64,000 bases of DNA, taken from NCBI RefSeq assembly GCF_900635155.1, contig NZ_LR134002.1, forward strand, positions 1,984,001 to 2,048,000. The letters are read 5' to 3'. The notes under the pieces are model-generated. The model searched no databases. It saw only the letters and a list, made by a program, of their open reading frames with translations, and was not told where the DNA came from. Source of the DNA: Streptococcus sanguinis. Lineage in GTDB: Bacteria > Bacillota > Bacilli > Lactobacillales > Streptococcaceae. This document shows, piece by piece, positions 30,707 through 38,491 of this stretch. Position 1 is the stretch's first letter. Each line of letters begins with the position of its first letter. A program made the translations under genes and the position numbers.

Positions 30707-31336
30707 ATGAAAAAATCAAATACTGCTGTTGTCATTCTCAAAGAATGGGGACTCTTTATCTTCTTTATCTCTGTCATTATCCTGTCAAGGCTCTTTCTCT
30801 GGTCCCCTGTCAAGGTAGACGGCCACTCTATGGACCCTACCCTGGCCAATGGGGAATACCTACTTGTCCTCAAACATCAGTCTATTGACCGCTTTGATAT
30901 CGTTGTCGCCACTGAGACAGATAATGACGGAACGACCAAGGAGATTGTCAAACGGGTCATCGGTATGCCAGGTGACACTATTCAGTATGAAAATGATACT
31001 CTTTACATCAACGGTAAAAAAACAGATGAGCCTTACCTGACGGACTACATCAAGAAATTTAAAGAAGACAAGCTCCAATCAACTTACACTGGGGACGATT
31101 ATTATGATAATGGTGAGTTTTTCAGGAAACTCGCAGCTCAGGCTCAAGCCTTCACTGTTGATAGTGAAGGCAGCCCTGTCTTCACCGTCAAGCTTCTGGA
31201 TGATGAATATCTGCTTCTAGGTGACGATCGGATTGTTTCCAAGGATAGTCGCCAAGTCGGTACCTTCCAAAAAGAACAAATTCAGGGCGAAGCCAAATTC
31301 CGCTTCTGGCCGCTGCTGCCCTTTAAGACCTATTAA
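30707..31336 (+). CDS. lepB: Signal peptidase I
   Basis: A 209-residue membrane-anchored serine protease with one N-terminal helix (about 12-30). Catalytic Ser41 lies in VDGHSMDPTL and the Lys base (Lys82) in KEIVKRVIGMPGD; the box E motif LLGDDRIVSKDSR is present. It removes signal peptides of exported proteins outside the membrane. It is coupled to rnhC, an arrangement common in streptococci. A terminator follows. Confidence 0.95.
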   Translation: MKKSNTAVVILKEWGLFIFFISVIILSRLFLWSPVKVDGHSMDPTLANGEYLLVLKHQSIDRFDIVVATETDNDGTTKEIVKRVIGMPGDTIQYENDTLYINGKKTDEPYLTDYIKKFKEDKLQSTYTGDDYYDNGEFFRKLAAQAQAFTVDSEGSPVFTVKLLDDEYLLLGDDRIVSKDSRQVGTFQKEQIQGEAKFRFWPLLPFKTY

Positions 31337-31342
31337 GCATAC

Positions 31343-31375
31343 CGAACTCAGTTGAACTTCAGCTGAGTTCGTTTT
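31343..31375 (+). terminator. Terminator after lepB
   Basis: CGAACTCAG/CTGAGTTCG stem then TTTT. Short U-run; some read-through into recD2 (20 bp further) is possible. Confidence 0.7.
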
Positions 31376-31395
31376 AAAAGAAGAACCTATAAACT

Positions 31396-33762
31396 ATGGA
31401 ATTTTACTTTTCAGGAACGATTGAACGGATTATTTTTGAAAATCCCAGCAACTTTTTCCGCATCCTGCTCTTAGATATTGAGGATACAGATGCCGAGGAT
31501 TTTGAAGATTTTGAAATCATTGTCACCGGCTCTATGGCAGATGTCATGGAAGGCGAAGATTACACTTTCTGGGGCAGTCTCGTCCAGCACCCCAAATATG
31601 GCCAGCAGCTGAAAATTTCTCGCTATGAGCGAGCCAAACCCAGCAGTAAAGGCCTAGTAAAATACTTCTCCAGCGACCATTTCAAGGGCATCGGGGTCAA
31701 GACAGCTCAAAAAATCGTCCAACTCTACGGAGAAGATAGCGAGGACACCATTGACAAGATTTTAGCAGAGCCGGAAAAGCTGACTCAGATAAATGGCTTA
31801 GCTGCCAAGAACCGCGAGGCCTTTGTCGCCAAGCTCAGACTCAACTATGGAACTGAGATGGTACTAGCTAAGCTGGCAGCCTACGGCATTCCCAATAAAC
31901 TGGCTTTTCAGATCCAGGATACCTACAAGGAAGAAACGCTGGACATTGTCGAAAAATATCCCTATCAGCTGGTAGAGGATATTCAGGGGATCGGCTTTAA
32001 AATCGCTGACCATCTGGCAGAAGAGCTGGGGATCCAAAGTGATGCCCCTGAGCGTTTTCGGGCTGGCCTTGTCCACACCTTGCTGACCCAGTCTATGGAG
32101 CGGGGAGATACCTATGTTGAAGCTCGTGATTTACTCAAGCATACCATCGAGCTCTTAGAAAGCTCACGCCAAGTGGAGCTGGCCCCTAGTCTAGTCGCTG
32201 ATGAGCTGGCTCATCTGATTGAGGAAGATAAGGTCCAGAATGTAGAGACCAAGATCTTTGAAAACAGCCTCTTCTTTGCTGAAGAAGGAATAAAAAGTAA
32301 TCTGGTCCGTCTGCTAGAAAAAGGAGAGCAAGATTCTTTCGACCAAGATAAGATTACTGCGGCTATCCAGCAAGTGGAGGAGAACTCCGGCATCTCCTAT
32401 GACAGTATCCAAAAAGAAGCCATCCGTCAGGCTATCAATCAAAAGGTCTTTATCCTAACCGGCGGACCGGGAACTGGAAAAACGACCGTTATCAACTGTA
32501 TCATCGCAGTCTACGCCCAGCTTCGCGGTTTGGATCTGCGAAAGGTCAATGATCTGCCTATTCTGCTAGCAGCTCCCACTGGACGTGCTGCTCGGCGCAT
32601 GAACGAATTGACTGGTCTTCCTAGCGCCACTATCCACCGCCACTTGGGGATGACTGGCGATGATGATACCAGTCATTTGGATGATTATCTGGATGCTGAT
32701 TTTATCATTGTGGATGAATTTTCCATGGTGGACACTTGGCTGGCTAATCAGCTGCTCAGCAATATCTCCTCTCAGACCAAGCTCTTGATTGTCGGAGATG
32801 CGGACCAGCTGCCCTCTGTCAGTCCAGGTCAGGTACTGGCAGACTTACTGCAGATACCGACTATCCCACAGACCAAGCTGGAAACCATCTATCGGCAGAG
32901 CGAAGAGTCTACAATCGTCACACTGGCCAGCCAGATTCAGAAGGGCATTTTACCAGCAGACTTCACAGAGAAAAAAGCGGACCGTTCTTATTTTGAAGCT
33001 AAAAATGAGCATATCCCGCCTATGATTGAGAAAATCGCTAGCGCAGCCATTCGCAGCGGCATCCCAGCTCAAGATGTTCAGGTATTGGCACCTATGTATC
33101 GGGGGCCAGCCGGCATTGACCAGATTAACAATCTTATGCAAAATCTCATCAATCCTGTAGAGAAAGAGGAACTGACCTTTGAAGCTCCCGACTGTCAGTA
33201 TCGCCAAGGAGACAGGGTTATCCACTTGGTCAATGATGCTGAAAGCAATGTCTTCAACGGTGACTTAGGCTACATCAGCGACCTGCTGCCTGCTAAGTAC
33301 ACCGACTCCAAGCAGGACGAGCTAACCATTGACTTTGATGGCAATGAACTTGTTTATCAGCGTAGCGAGTGGTACAAGATTCGCCTAGCCTACGCCATGA
33401 GCATTCACAAGTCTCAGGGCAGTGAATTTCCGGTGGTCATCTTGCCCATCACCAAGAGCAGTCATCGAATGCTGCAGCGCAATCTCATCTACACCGCTAT
33501 CACCCGCGCCAAGAGCAAGTTGATCCTACTTGGGGAAAAAGCAGCCTTTGACTATGCCGCAAAAAATACTGGAACCGCCCGAAAAACCTATCTAATCGAG
33601 CGCTTTGGCGACCTCCCGCAAGCTGAAACTAATATCCACAATCCTGTGGATAAAATGAAAGCACCTGTGGAAAACTATGTCCTGACTAAGGAAAATTTCC
33701 TGAAAATCGACCCCTTAATCGGCCTGACCGAGGAAGATATCCACAGTATATTCAGCACATAA
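31396..33762 (+). CDS. recD2: ATP-dependent DNA helicase RecD2
   Basis: A 788-residue SF1B 5'-3' helicase of the RecD2/YrrC group (long N-terminal region, no RecBC partners). Helix-hairpin-helix repeats lie at about 90-220; Walker A LTGGPGTGKTT is near residue 353-365; VDEFSMVD, GDADQLPSV and the late SIHKSQGSEFP with TAITRAKSKL complete the motor motifs. It takes part in DNA repair and replication fork handling. No strong ribosome site is seen before ATG 31396. It lies downstream of rnhC-lepB. Confidence 0.94.
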   Translation: MEFYFSGTIERIIFENPSNFFRILLLDIEDTDAEDFEDFEIIVTGSMADVMEGEDYTFWGSLVQHPKYGQQLKISRYERAKPSSKGLVKYFSSDHFKGIGVKTAQKIVQLYGEDSEDTIDKILAEPEKLTQINGLAAKNREAFVAKLRLNYGTEMVLAKLAAYGIPNKLAFQIQDTYKEETLDIVEKYPYQLVEDIQGIGFKIADHLAEELGIQSDAPERFRAGLVHTLLTQSMERGDTYVEARDLLKHTIELLESSRQVELAPSLVADELAHLIEEDKVQNVETKIFENSLFFAEEGIKSNLVRLLEKGEQDSFDQDKITAAIQQVEENSGISYDSIQKEAIRQAINQKVFILTGGPGTGKTTVINCIIAVYAQLRGLDLRKVNDLPILLAAPTGRAARRMNELTGLPSATIHRHLGMTGDDDTSHLDDYLDADFIIVDEFSMVDTWLANQLLSNISSQTKLLIVGDADQLPSVSPGQVLADLLQIPTIPQTKLETIYRQSEESTIVTLASQIQKGILPADFTEKKADRSYFEAKNEHIPPMIEKIASAAIRSGIPAQDVQVLAPMYRGPAGIDQINNLMQNLINPVEKEELTFEAPDCQYRQGDRVIHLVNDAESNVFNGDLGYISDLLPAKYTDSKQDELTIDFDGNELVYQRSEWYKIRLAYAMSIHKSQGSEFPVVILPITKSSHRMLQRNLIYTAITRAKSKLILLGEKAAFDYAAKNTGTARKTYLIERFGDLPQAETNIHNPVDKMKAPVENYVLTKENFLKIDPLIGLTEEDIHSIFST

Positions 33763-33765
33763 ATA

Positions 33766-33818
33766 AAAAGGCTGGGACAGAATTAAATTTTTTAGTTCTG
33801 TCCTATCGCCTTTTTTTA
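33766..33818. terminator. Terminator between recD2 and the TetR gene
   Basis: AAAAGGC and GGGACAGAA pair with TTCTGTCC and GCCTTTT around a central loop; A- and T-runs on both sides make it bidirectional. Confidence 0.8.
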
Positions 33819-34454
33819 TGCCTTATTTTTCTGGCTAAAAAGCTGCAGGAGCTCGTCAGTAAAGATATCCATGCCGACCGAGGTCATCATAAACTGCAGA
33901 AAATGGAAACGTTCTGGCAGTTTTTCAGGATCGCTTTCAAAAACGGTCTCATGCATCCAAAAATTCACCAGCAGCAGAAAAACTTCTGCAGCCTCTTCCG
34001 GATACTGGGTCTGAAGGGAGCCATCTGCCATCCCTTTTTTGATAATGTCACTGACCAGAGGGGCGCCTATCCGCAGATTGTCCCGCATCATGGTCAAAAT
34101 AAAACCTGCATCCTGCTCGTACTCATCCACAATGCCGTCCATGGCCCGGGCTGTCTGACTTTCCAGATTGGACTTGAGGATGGTTTGCAGCTGCTCCCTG
34201 CCGGTCAGATTTTCCGTAGCCTTGAGCCACTGCTTCATCTCTTCTTCCATCAGCTCCTGCCGGCTCCTCATCACCGCCAGGACAATCTCATCTTTTGACT
34301 TGAAATGATGGTAGATAGCCCCCTTGGAAATGCCTGCCGTCTGAGCAATATCCTGCATACTGGTCTTTTCGGACCCCTTTTGGATAAAGAGCTGGGTTGC
34401 TGTATTTAAAATTTTTTCTCTCATGGCCTGGGATTTGTCTTTTCGCTGCGCCAT
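33816..34454 (-). CDS. TetR family transcriptional regulator
   Basis: A 212-residue repressor. The N-terminal HTH is clear (LFIQKGSEKTSMQDIAQTAGISKGAIYHHFKSKDE split over residues 22-56), with a variable helical ligand domain after. It has its own promoter and lies at the end of a minus-strand group with two CPBP genes and a small membrane protein. Two near-identical operator-like dyads upstream of those genes are probable targets. The gene's own promoter shows no such dyad. Confidence 0.9.
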   Translation of the reverse strand: MAQRKDKSQAMREKILNTATQLFIQKGSEKTSMQDIAQTAGISKGAIYHHFKSKDEIVLAVMRSRQELMEEEMKQWLKATENLTGREQLQTILKSNLESQTARAMDGIVDEYEQDAGFILTMMRDNLRIGAPLVSDIIKKGMADGSLQTQYPEEAAEVFLLLVNFWMHETVFESDPEKLPERFHFLQFMMTSVGMDIFTDELLQLFSQKNKA

Positions 34455-34484
34455 TCTGTTCCCCTTTGTTTCTAATATAGCTTT

Positions 34485-34513
34485 ATTCTACCAAAAAAGC
34501 CGGAGAAATACAA
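34485..34513 (-). promoter_or_regulatory. Promoter of the TetR gene
   Basis: TTGTAT, 17 bp, TAGAAT with TGG extension on the minus strand, 31 bp before the start. Confidence 0.65.
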
Positions 34514-34529
34514 AATCATAAAAATATCT

Positions 34530-35359
34530 TTAAGCCTTGTCTTGCTGATCCCTTTGATACCAAAGATAGATACTGTAAGCCGCCATCAAGATATAGCCTA
34601 GGAAAAAGAGGGGATTTTCCGTTCCCTTGCCTACAAAGATGGCTTCGCCAATAGTATTAATGAGCCCATGAAAGAGGACACAATAGAGGACAGACTGACT
34701 GACCTTGTAAAGAGCTGCCAGCCAGAAACGGCTGAGCAGGCAAAGACAGAGGCCGTCTGCTTGTAGAGAACCGCCAGACAGAAACAGAGCAAGATACCAA
34801 AGGAGAGATAGAAGGTCAAAGAAACCTGACTTTGACTCGTTCCCGGAATCAGCCAGAGGGGCAGATGCCAGGCCACCCAGACCAGAGCCGTGATGACAGT
34901 TGCCAGAGGGAAGGAGAATTTTTTCTCCAGAGCCGGCTGCAGCACTCCCCGCCAGCCCAGCTCTTCGTTCCCGCCTCCAACAAAGGTGACAAAGATCCAA
35001 CCAAGAGGAAACATGAGCATGGCATTGAGCGGCGGTAATACAGGATTGGCAATAAAGAGAGTCAAAATCCGAACCAGACAGAAGGCCAGCATATAAATCC
35101 ACCAGCCCTTAGCATGAGAAAAGATAAAGTCCAGCATCTTCTTAGGACGAGAAATTTTGAGGCTGATAAAAGTTCCCAAGGTCGGTCCGAAGCCACCGAT
35201 GAAAGAGAGAGCATAGCCCAAAGGCTCAGCCACGCTGGTCAGCTTCAGGGTGGCTAAAATATACAGAATCAGCCAGGCAGACCAGCTAATACCAAAGGTC
35301 CAGGCCAGAAAGGGCAGGATATGCCTTGTCTCTGGCTCTACATGTGTTTGTGTTTTCAT
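34530..35359 (-). pseudogene. CPBP family intramembrane protease, copy 1, scrambled near the 3' end
   Basis: From ATG 35359 (AAAGGAG site) the frame runs through the CPBP motifs EELGWRGVLQP and AWHLPLWLIPG and up to LYKQTASVFAC, then enters a foreign-frame tail and stops at 34631. The missing third motif (LFHGLIN) and a normal C-terminus are present in another frame down to 34530. Around 34738 the segment homologous to copy 2 stops and a second version of the same region (FWLAALYKVSQSVLYC) follows, so about 20 codons are repeated and the frame is lost. The product, if made, lacks the conserved His/Asn of motif 3. Copy 2 lies upstream at constant 840-bp distance. Confidence 0.8.
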
Positions 35360-35376
35360 ATGATTACTCCTTTTTC

Positions 35377-35405
35377 CTTGGCAGAAGAGCGATTGCCAAG
35401 ATTTT
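35377..35405. terminator. Hairpin between the two CPBP genes
   Basis: CTTGGCA/TGCCAAG with a 10-base loop. A T-run is on the plus side only, so on the coding (minus) strand it is a poor terminator; it may shield the copy 2 mRNA end. Confidence 0.35.
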
Positions 35406-36199
35406 TAACCTGCATCTTTCTGAACTCCTTTCCGATTGCCCTTCCAATACCACCAGCCGACCAGCAGAGCGGTCATGATCAGATTAGCAGCCTGGAAGCT
35501 GAGATACCTTCCGCCATTTGTAGCACTGCCGACAATCGTCGCCTGAGCAAAGTTAATGCAGCCGTGAAAGACCATGCAGGCAAAGACAGAGGCCGTCTGC
35601 TTGTAGAGAACCGCCAGACAGAAACTGAGCAGGATACAAAAGAAAATATAGAAGGGCAAAGAAACCTGACTTTGACTCGTTCCCGGAATCAGCCAGAGGG
35701 GCAGATGCCAGGCCACCCAGACCAGAGCCGTGATGACAGTTGCCAGAGGGAAGGAGAATTTTTTCTCCAGAGCCGGCTGCAGCACTCCCCGCCAGCCCAA
35801 CTCTTCATTCCCGCCCCCAGCAAAGGTGATAAAGGTCCAGCCCAGAGGAAACATCAGAACGGCATTCAGAGGCGGCAGGGCTGGATTGGCGATAAAAAGG
35901 GTCAAAACCCGAACCAGACAGAAGGCCAGCATATAAATCCACCAGCCCTTAGCATGAGAAAAGATAAAGTCCAGCATCTTCTTAGGATGAGAAATTTTGA
36001 GGCTGATAAAAGTTCCCAAGGCCGGTCCGAAGCCACCGATGATAATGAGAGCATAGCCCAAAGGCTCAGCCCCGCTGGTCAGCTTCAGGGCGGCTAAAAT
36101 ATACAGAATCAGCCAGGATCCCCAGCTAATACCAAAGGTCCAAGCTAAGAAAGGCCAAATATGCTTGGGTTCTGGTCCTACATGTGTTTGTGTGTTCAT
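35405..36199 (-). CDS. CPBP family intramembrane metalloprotease, copy 2 (intact)
   Basis: A 264-residue membrane protein with about seven helices. All three CPBP/Abi motifs are present: EELGWRGVLQP (Glu-Glu and Arg), AWHLPLWLIPG (His) and CMVFHGCIN (His, Asn). Bacterial members are linked to bacteriocin self-immunity or processing of membrane proteins; no bacteriocin gene is visible here, so the substrate is unknown. Start ATG 36199 has AAGGAG. A TetR-type dyad lies just after its -10 box. Confidence 0.88.
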   Translation of the reverse strand: MNTQTHVGPEPKHIWPFLAWTFGISWGSWLILYILAALKLTSGAEPLGYALIIIGGFGPALGTFISLKISHPKKMLDFIFSHAKGWWIYMLAFCLVRVLTLFIANPALPPLNAVLMFPLGWTFITFAGGGNEELGWRGVLQPALEKKFSFPLATVITALVWVAWHLPLWLIPGTSQSQVSLPFYIFFCILLSFCLAVLYKQTASVFACMVFHGCINFAQATIVGSATNGGRYLSFQAANLIMTALLVGWWYWKGNRKGVQKDAG

Positions 36200-36518
36200 A
36201 CGATAACTCCTTATCAAATGTAGAATAGTGAAAAGTCATCCGAAAACTGGACAAAGGCATCCTTTACTCTCAGTCGTTCAGATGATTGCCTGTTTTGAAA
36301 CGTAGTCTTTTTAAATTCCGACCATTCGGTTTGTTTTATTATAAAAAATAAAGACCTGCGCCACATAGAAAACATAGTCTTTTATTCCTTGCCTAAAATA
36401 AAAAGCAAAGATAGACTAAATGATGCTAAAAGCTATGTAAGTACCGTTTAGCTACTGCCAGCTGCTTTTTGTTTCTAAGTTGTCCTGGCTCTGATGCTTA
36501 AGACAGGTCATCTCTCTG
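36200..36518. other. 319-bp intergenic stretch upstream of CPBP copy 2
   Basis: It contains the CPBP promoter with its dyad (36314-36343). The rest is AT-rich with a weak inverted pair AAAAGC/GCTTTT near 36427-36472 that could end the 108-residue protein transcript. No ORF is credible. Confidence 0.5.
36314..36343 (-). promoter_or_regulatory. Promoter of CPBP copy 2 with TetR-type operator
   Basis: Minus-strand TATAAT at 36338-36343, followed after 2 bp by a dyad with core CCGACCATTCGG (36314-36335). It resembles the dyad at 36864. Placement over the start point suits repression. Confidence 0.6.
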
Positions 36519-36845
36519 CTACTTACTCCTTTCTTGATTTTGCAATCGCCGGATATGCCAGAGATTGGAGGCAAGGCTCAGACCCCCTACTGCCATAATA
36601 CCCAGTCCTCGCCATGGGCTAAAGACAGAAGTCAGCAAGCCACCAGCAAGGACAGCATATCCAGCTTTGACTCCCCACTTAGAATAGCGTATGCCATTCT
36701 CACCCTGTGTTATCTTTTCTAGCCACACCTTACGTTTTTCTGCCTGCTGCTGCAAAAACTCTTTCTGACCTTCCCGCTGTCGATCCAACTCCTGATTAAA
36801 CTTGAGGATGTGCTCGCTTGTTTTTTCTACTACATATTTCTTCAT
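36519..36845 (-). CDS. Small protein with coiled coil and two membrane helices
   Basis: A 108-residue protein not recognised. Residues 1-50 are highly charged (Glu/Gln/Lys, likely coiled coil); hydrophobic Gly-rich helices lie at about 60-78 and 81-96 with SPWRG between them, forming a likely hairpin. A short basic tail follows. The gene has its own promoter with a TetR-like dyad, so it belongs with the CPBP gene to the same regulon. Start has AAAGGAG. Confidence 0.7.
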   Translation of the reverse strand: MKKYVVEKTSEHILKFNQELDRQREGQKEFLQQQAEKRKVWLEKITQGENGIRYSKWGVKAGYAVLAGGLLTSVFSPWRGLGIMAVGGLSLASNLWHIRRLQNQERSK

Positions 36846-36863
36846 TTCTGCTCCTTTCTTTTT

Positions 36864-36885
36864 AAAAACCGACCGGGCGGTTTTT
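36864..36885 (-). promoter_or_regulatory. TetR-type operator upstream of the 108-residue protein
   Basis: An 11+11 dyad with one mismatch, core AACCGACCGGGCGGTT, flanked by A and T. A TATAAA-like -10 lies at its upstream (right) edge, about 19 bp before the ribosome site. It shares the CCGACC...CGGTTT half with the site at 36314. Confidence 0.65.
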
Positions 36886-37025
36886 ATTTTATAGACCCAG
36901 TATAACAGACACAGAAAACTTTGTCCAGTATTTTTTCAAAAAAGATTATTTTTAGTCAATGAAAATCATCAGACAACTTAGAAACTCGTCACAAGCAACT
37001 CTCTCATACTAAAAGCTATATCTAA

Positions 37026-37052
37026 AAAAGCCCGGTAACGAACCAAGCTTTT
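37026..37052 (-). terminator. dinB terminator
   Basis: AAAGC-TTGG pairs with CCGG-GCTTT (two G-U pairs), then TTTTTTAG on the minus strand, 5 bp after the dinB stop. Confidence 0.6.
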
Positions 37053-37056
37053 ATCT

Positions 37057-38121
37057 TTATTCAAACCCCGTCACTGTCAACCCTAACAGACGGATACCTC
37101 GTGGTTGTTCTTCCAAGCTATCATATATCTCATGAGCCGTTCGCTCGATTTGCTCCTTGTCTCGAGTGGCTAGATTCAAACTTTTCCTTTTAGTCAAGGT
37201 GGAGAAATCGGCATAGCGGATTTTCAGAACGATGGTTCTCCCTTTCTTATCATGCTTAGTCAAGCTATTTTCTACCTTCTGTGCCAGCAGGGTCAGCTCT
37301 TTCTTGATATCCTCCTCACTATAGAGCAGTTTGGCATAGGTTCGCTCCTTCCCAATCGACTTACGAATACGATTGGATTTGACCGGACTATTGCTGATGC
37401 CACGCGCTTTCCGGTAGAGATCAAAACCAAAGCGGCCAAACTTATCAATCAAGGTCATTTCCGGTATCTTGAGCAGATCTGCACCAGTATAAACTCCCAT
37501 TTCATGCAGTTTTTCAACGCTCTTCTTACCAACTCCATGAAACTTGGCAATGTCCATAGGCGCCAGAAAGGCCTCAGCCTCTTCAGGTAGAATAACAGTC
37601 AGACCATGAGGCTTCTCATAGTCGCTAGCAATCTTGGCCAGAAACTTATTATAAGAAACGCCTGCCGAAGCCGTCAGTTGCAGTTCATTCCAGATATCGT
37701 GCTGAATCAGCTTGGCTATTTTGACTGCAGATTTAATCTCTAGCTTGTTTTCCGTTACATCCAGATAAGCCTCGTCGATGCTCATGGGTTCAATCAAATC
37801 CGTATAGCGTTTGAAAATCTCTCGGATCTGCAAGCCGACTGCCTGATATTTTTCGTAATTCCCCGAGATAAAAATCCCCTGGGGGCAACGCTCATAAGCT
37901 TCCTTGGAGCTCATAGCCGAATGAACTCCGAACTTTCTGGCCTCATAATTGCAGGTGGAGACGACACCACGACCGCCAGTCAAGCGTGGGTCGCTGCCGA
38001 TAATGACTGGATGCCCCTTTAACTTAGGATTATCCCGCTCTTCCACCGAAGCGAAAAAAGCATCCATATCAATGTGGATAATCTTCCGAGATGTATCGTT
38101 AATCAGTGGAAAAATCAGCAT
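37057..38121 (-). CDS. dinB: DNA polymerase IV
   Basis: A 354-residue Y-family translesion polymerase. Catalytic residues lie in [14 protein letters not shown] and [11 protein letters not shown]; the steric gate and palm follow, then the little-finger domain in the last 110 residues. Length is normal. GGAGGAGG site before the ATG. Divergent from pflB. No LexA/HdiR box was recognised upstream. Confidence 0.94.
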   Translation of the reverse strand: MLIFPLINDTSRKIIHIDMDAFFASVEERDNPKLKGHPVIIGSDPRLTGGRGVVSTCNYEARKFGVHSAMSSKEAYERCPQGIFISGNYEKYQAVGLQIREIFKRYTDLIEPMSIDEAYLDVTENKLEIKSAVKIAKLIQHDIWNELQLTASAGVSYNKFLAKIASDYEKPHGLTVILPEEAEAFLAPMDIAKFHGVGKKSVEKLHEMGVYTGADLLKIPEMTLIDKFGRFGFDLYRKARGISNSPVKSNRIRKSIGKERTYAKLLYSEEDIKKELTLLAQKVENSLTKHDKKGRTIVLKIRYADFSTLTKRKSLNLATRDKEQIERTAHEIYDSLEEQPRGIRLLGLTVTGFE

Positions 38122-38411
38122 GCCCTCCTCCTTTCTCCTGCCATCAATCTCAGCTTACAGGCTTTCACAAAGTCGGCCCTTTTTGCTCAAATAAATCTGA
38201 AACAGTTTTTCGTTCTTGTAAAAAGTATTTTAAACATAAGATTCTTCATCAATAATTTTTATATGACATTTTAATTACTTTTATTATAACTTTTTTACCC
38301 ATTTTTCCAAAATATTTGAAAAGAGTTATGTTTTTCAAATCTATAGTACACATCTGCGATTTTTTACTTTCTGTATTATAAAAGAAAGTCTTTCTTTCTG
38401 TCGAAAATGGT

Positions 38412-38440
38412 TTGTGAAACCGATTACCGTATGATATACT
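38412..38440 (+). promoter_or_regulatory. pflB promoter
   Basis: TTGTGA, 17 bp, TATACT with TGA before the -10. Leader of about 45 bases. Confidence 0.75.
38415..38428 (+). promoter_or_regulatory. cre-like CcpA site in the pflB promoter
   Basis: TGAAACCGATTACC matches the cre consensus TGWAANCGNTNWCA at 13 of 14 positions and overlaps the -35 and spacer. Binding there should hinder polymerase, in line with sugar control of mixed-acid fermentation. Confidence 0.6.
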
Positions 38441-38491
38441 TTACTTATAAATGTAACAGTTTATTGTTGCTAGAATAAAGAGGAAAATCAA

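Larger units (their letters stand above)
34738..36211. repeat. Tandem duplication of a CPBP gene (period 840 bp)
   Basis: 34738-35371 and 35578-36211 align without net gaps at an offset of exactly 840 bp, from the ribosome site through most of the gene. Blocks such as 34815-34955 and 35655-35795 are identical over long runs, while other stretches differ, a mosaic typical of gene conversion between paralogues. Confidence 0.85.
38122..38491. other. 370-bp divergent gap between dinB and pflB
   Basis: Left part very AT-rich with an imperfect inverted repeat TTGAAAA/TTTTCAA at 38316-38338; right part holds the pflB promoter and a cre-like site. No ORF. Confidence 0.6.

Noticed and set aside
34530..35102. 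Minus-strand reading frame of about 190 codons overlapping CPBP copy 1, taken as a separate gene
   Set aside because: Only its last 75 or so codons look like protein (the CPBP C-terminus); the rest is an out-of-frame shadow of copy 1.
38316..38338. TTGAAAA/TTTTCAA repeat as a LexA-type SOS box for dinB
   Set aside because: It does not match a known SOS box of streptococci and lies about 200 bp from the dinB start.
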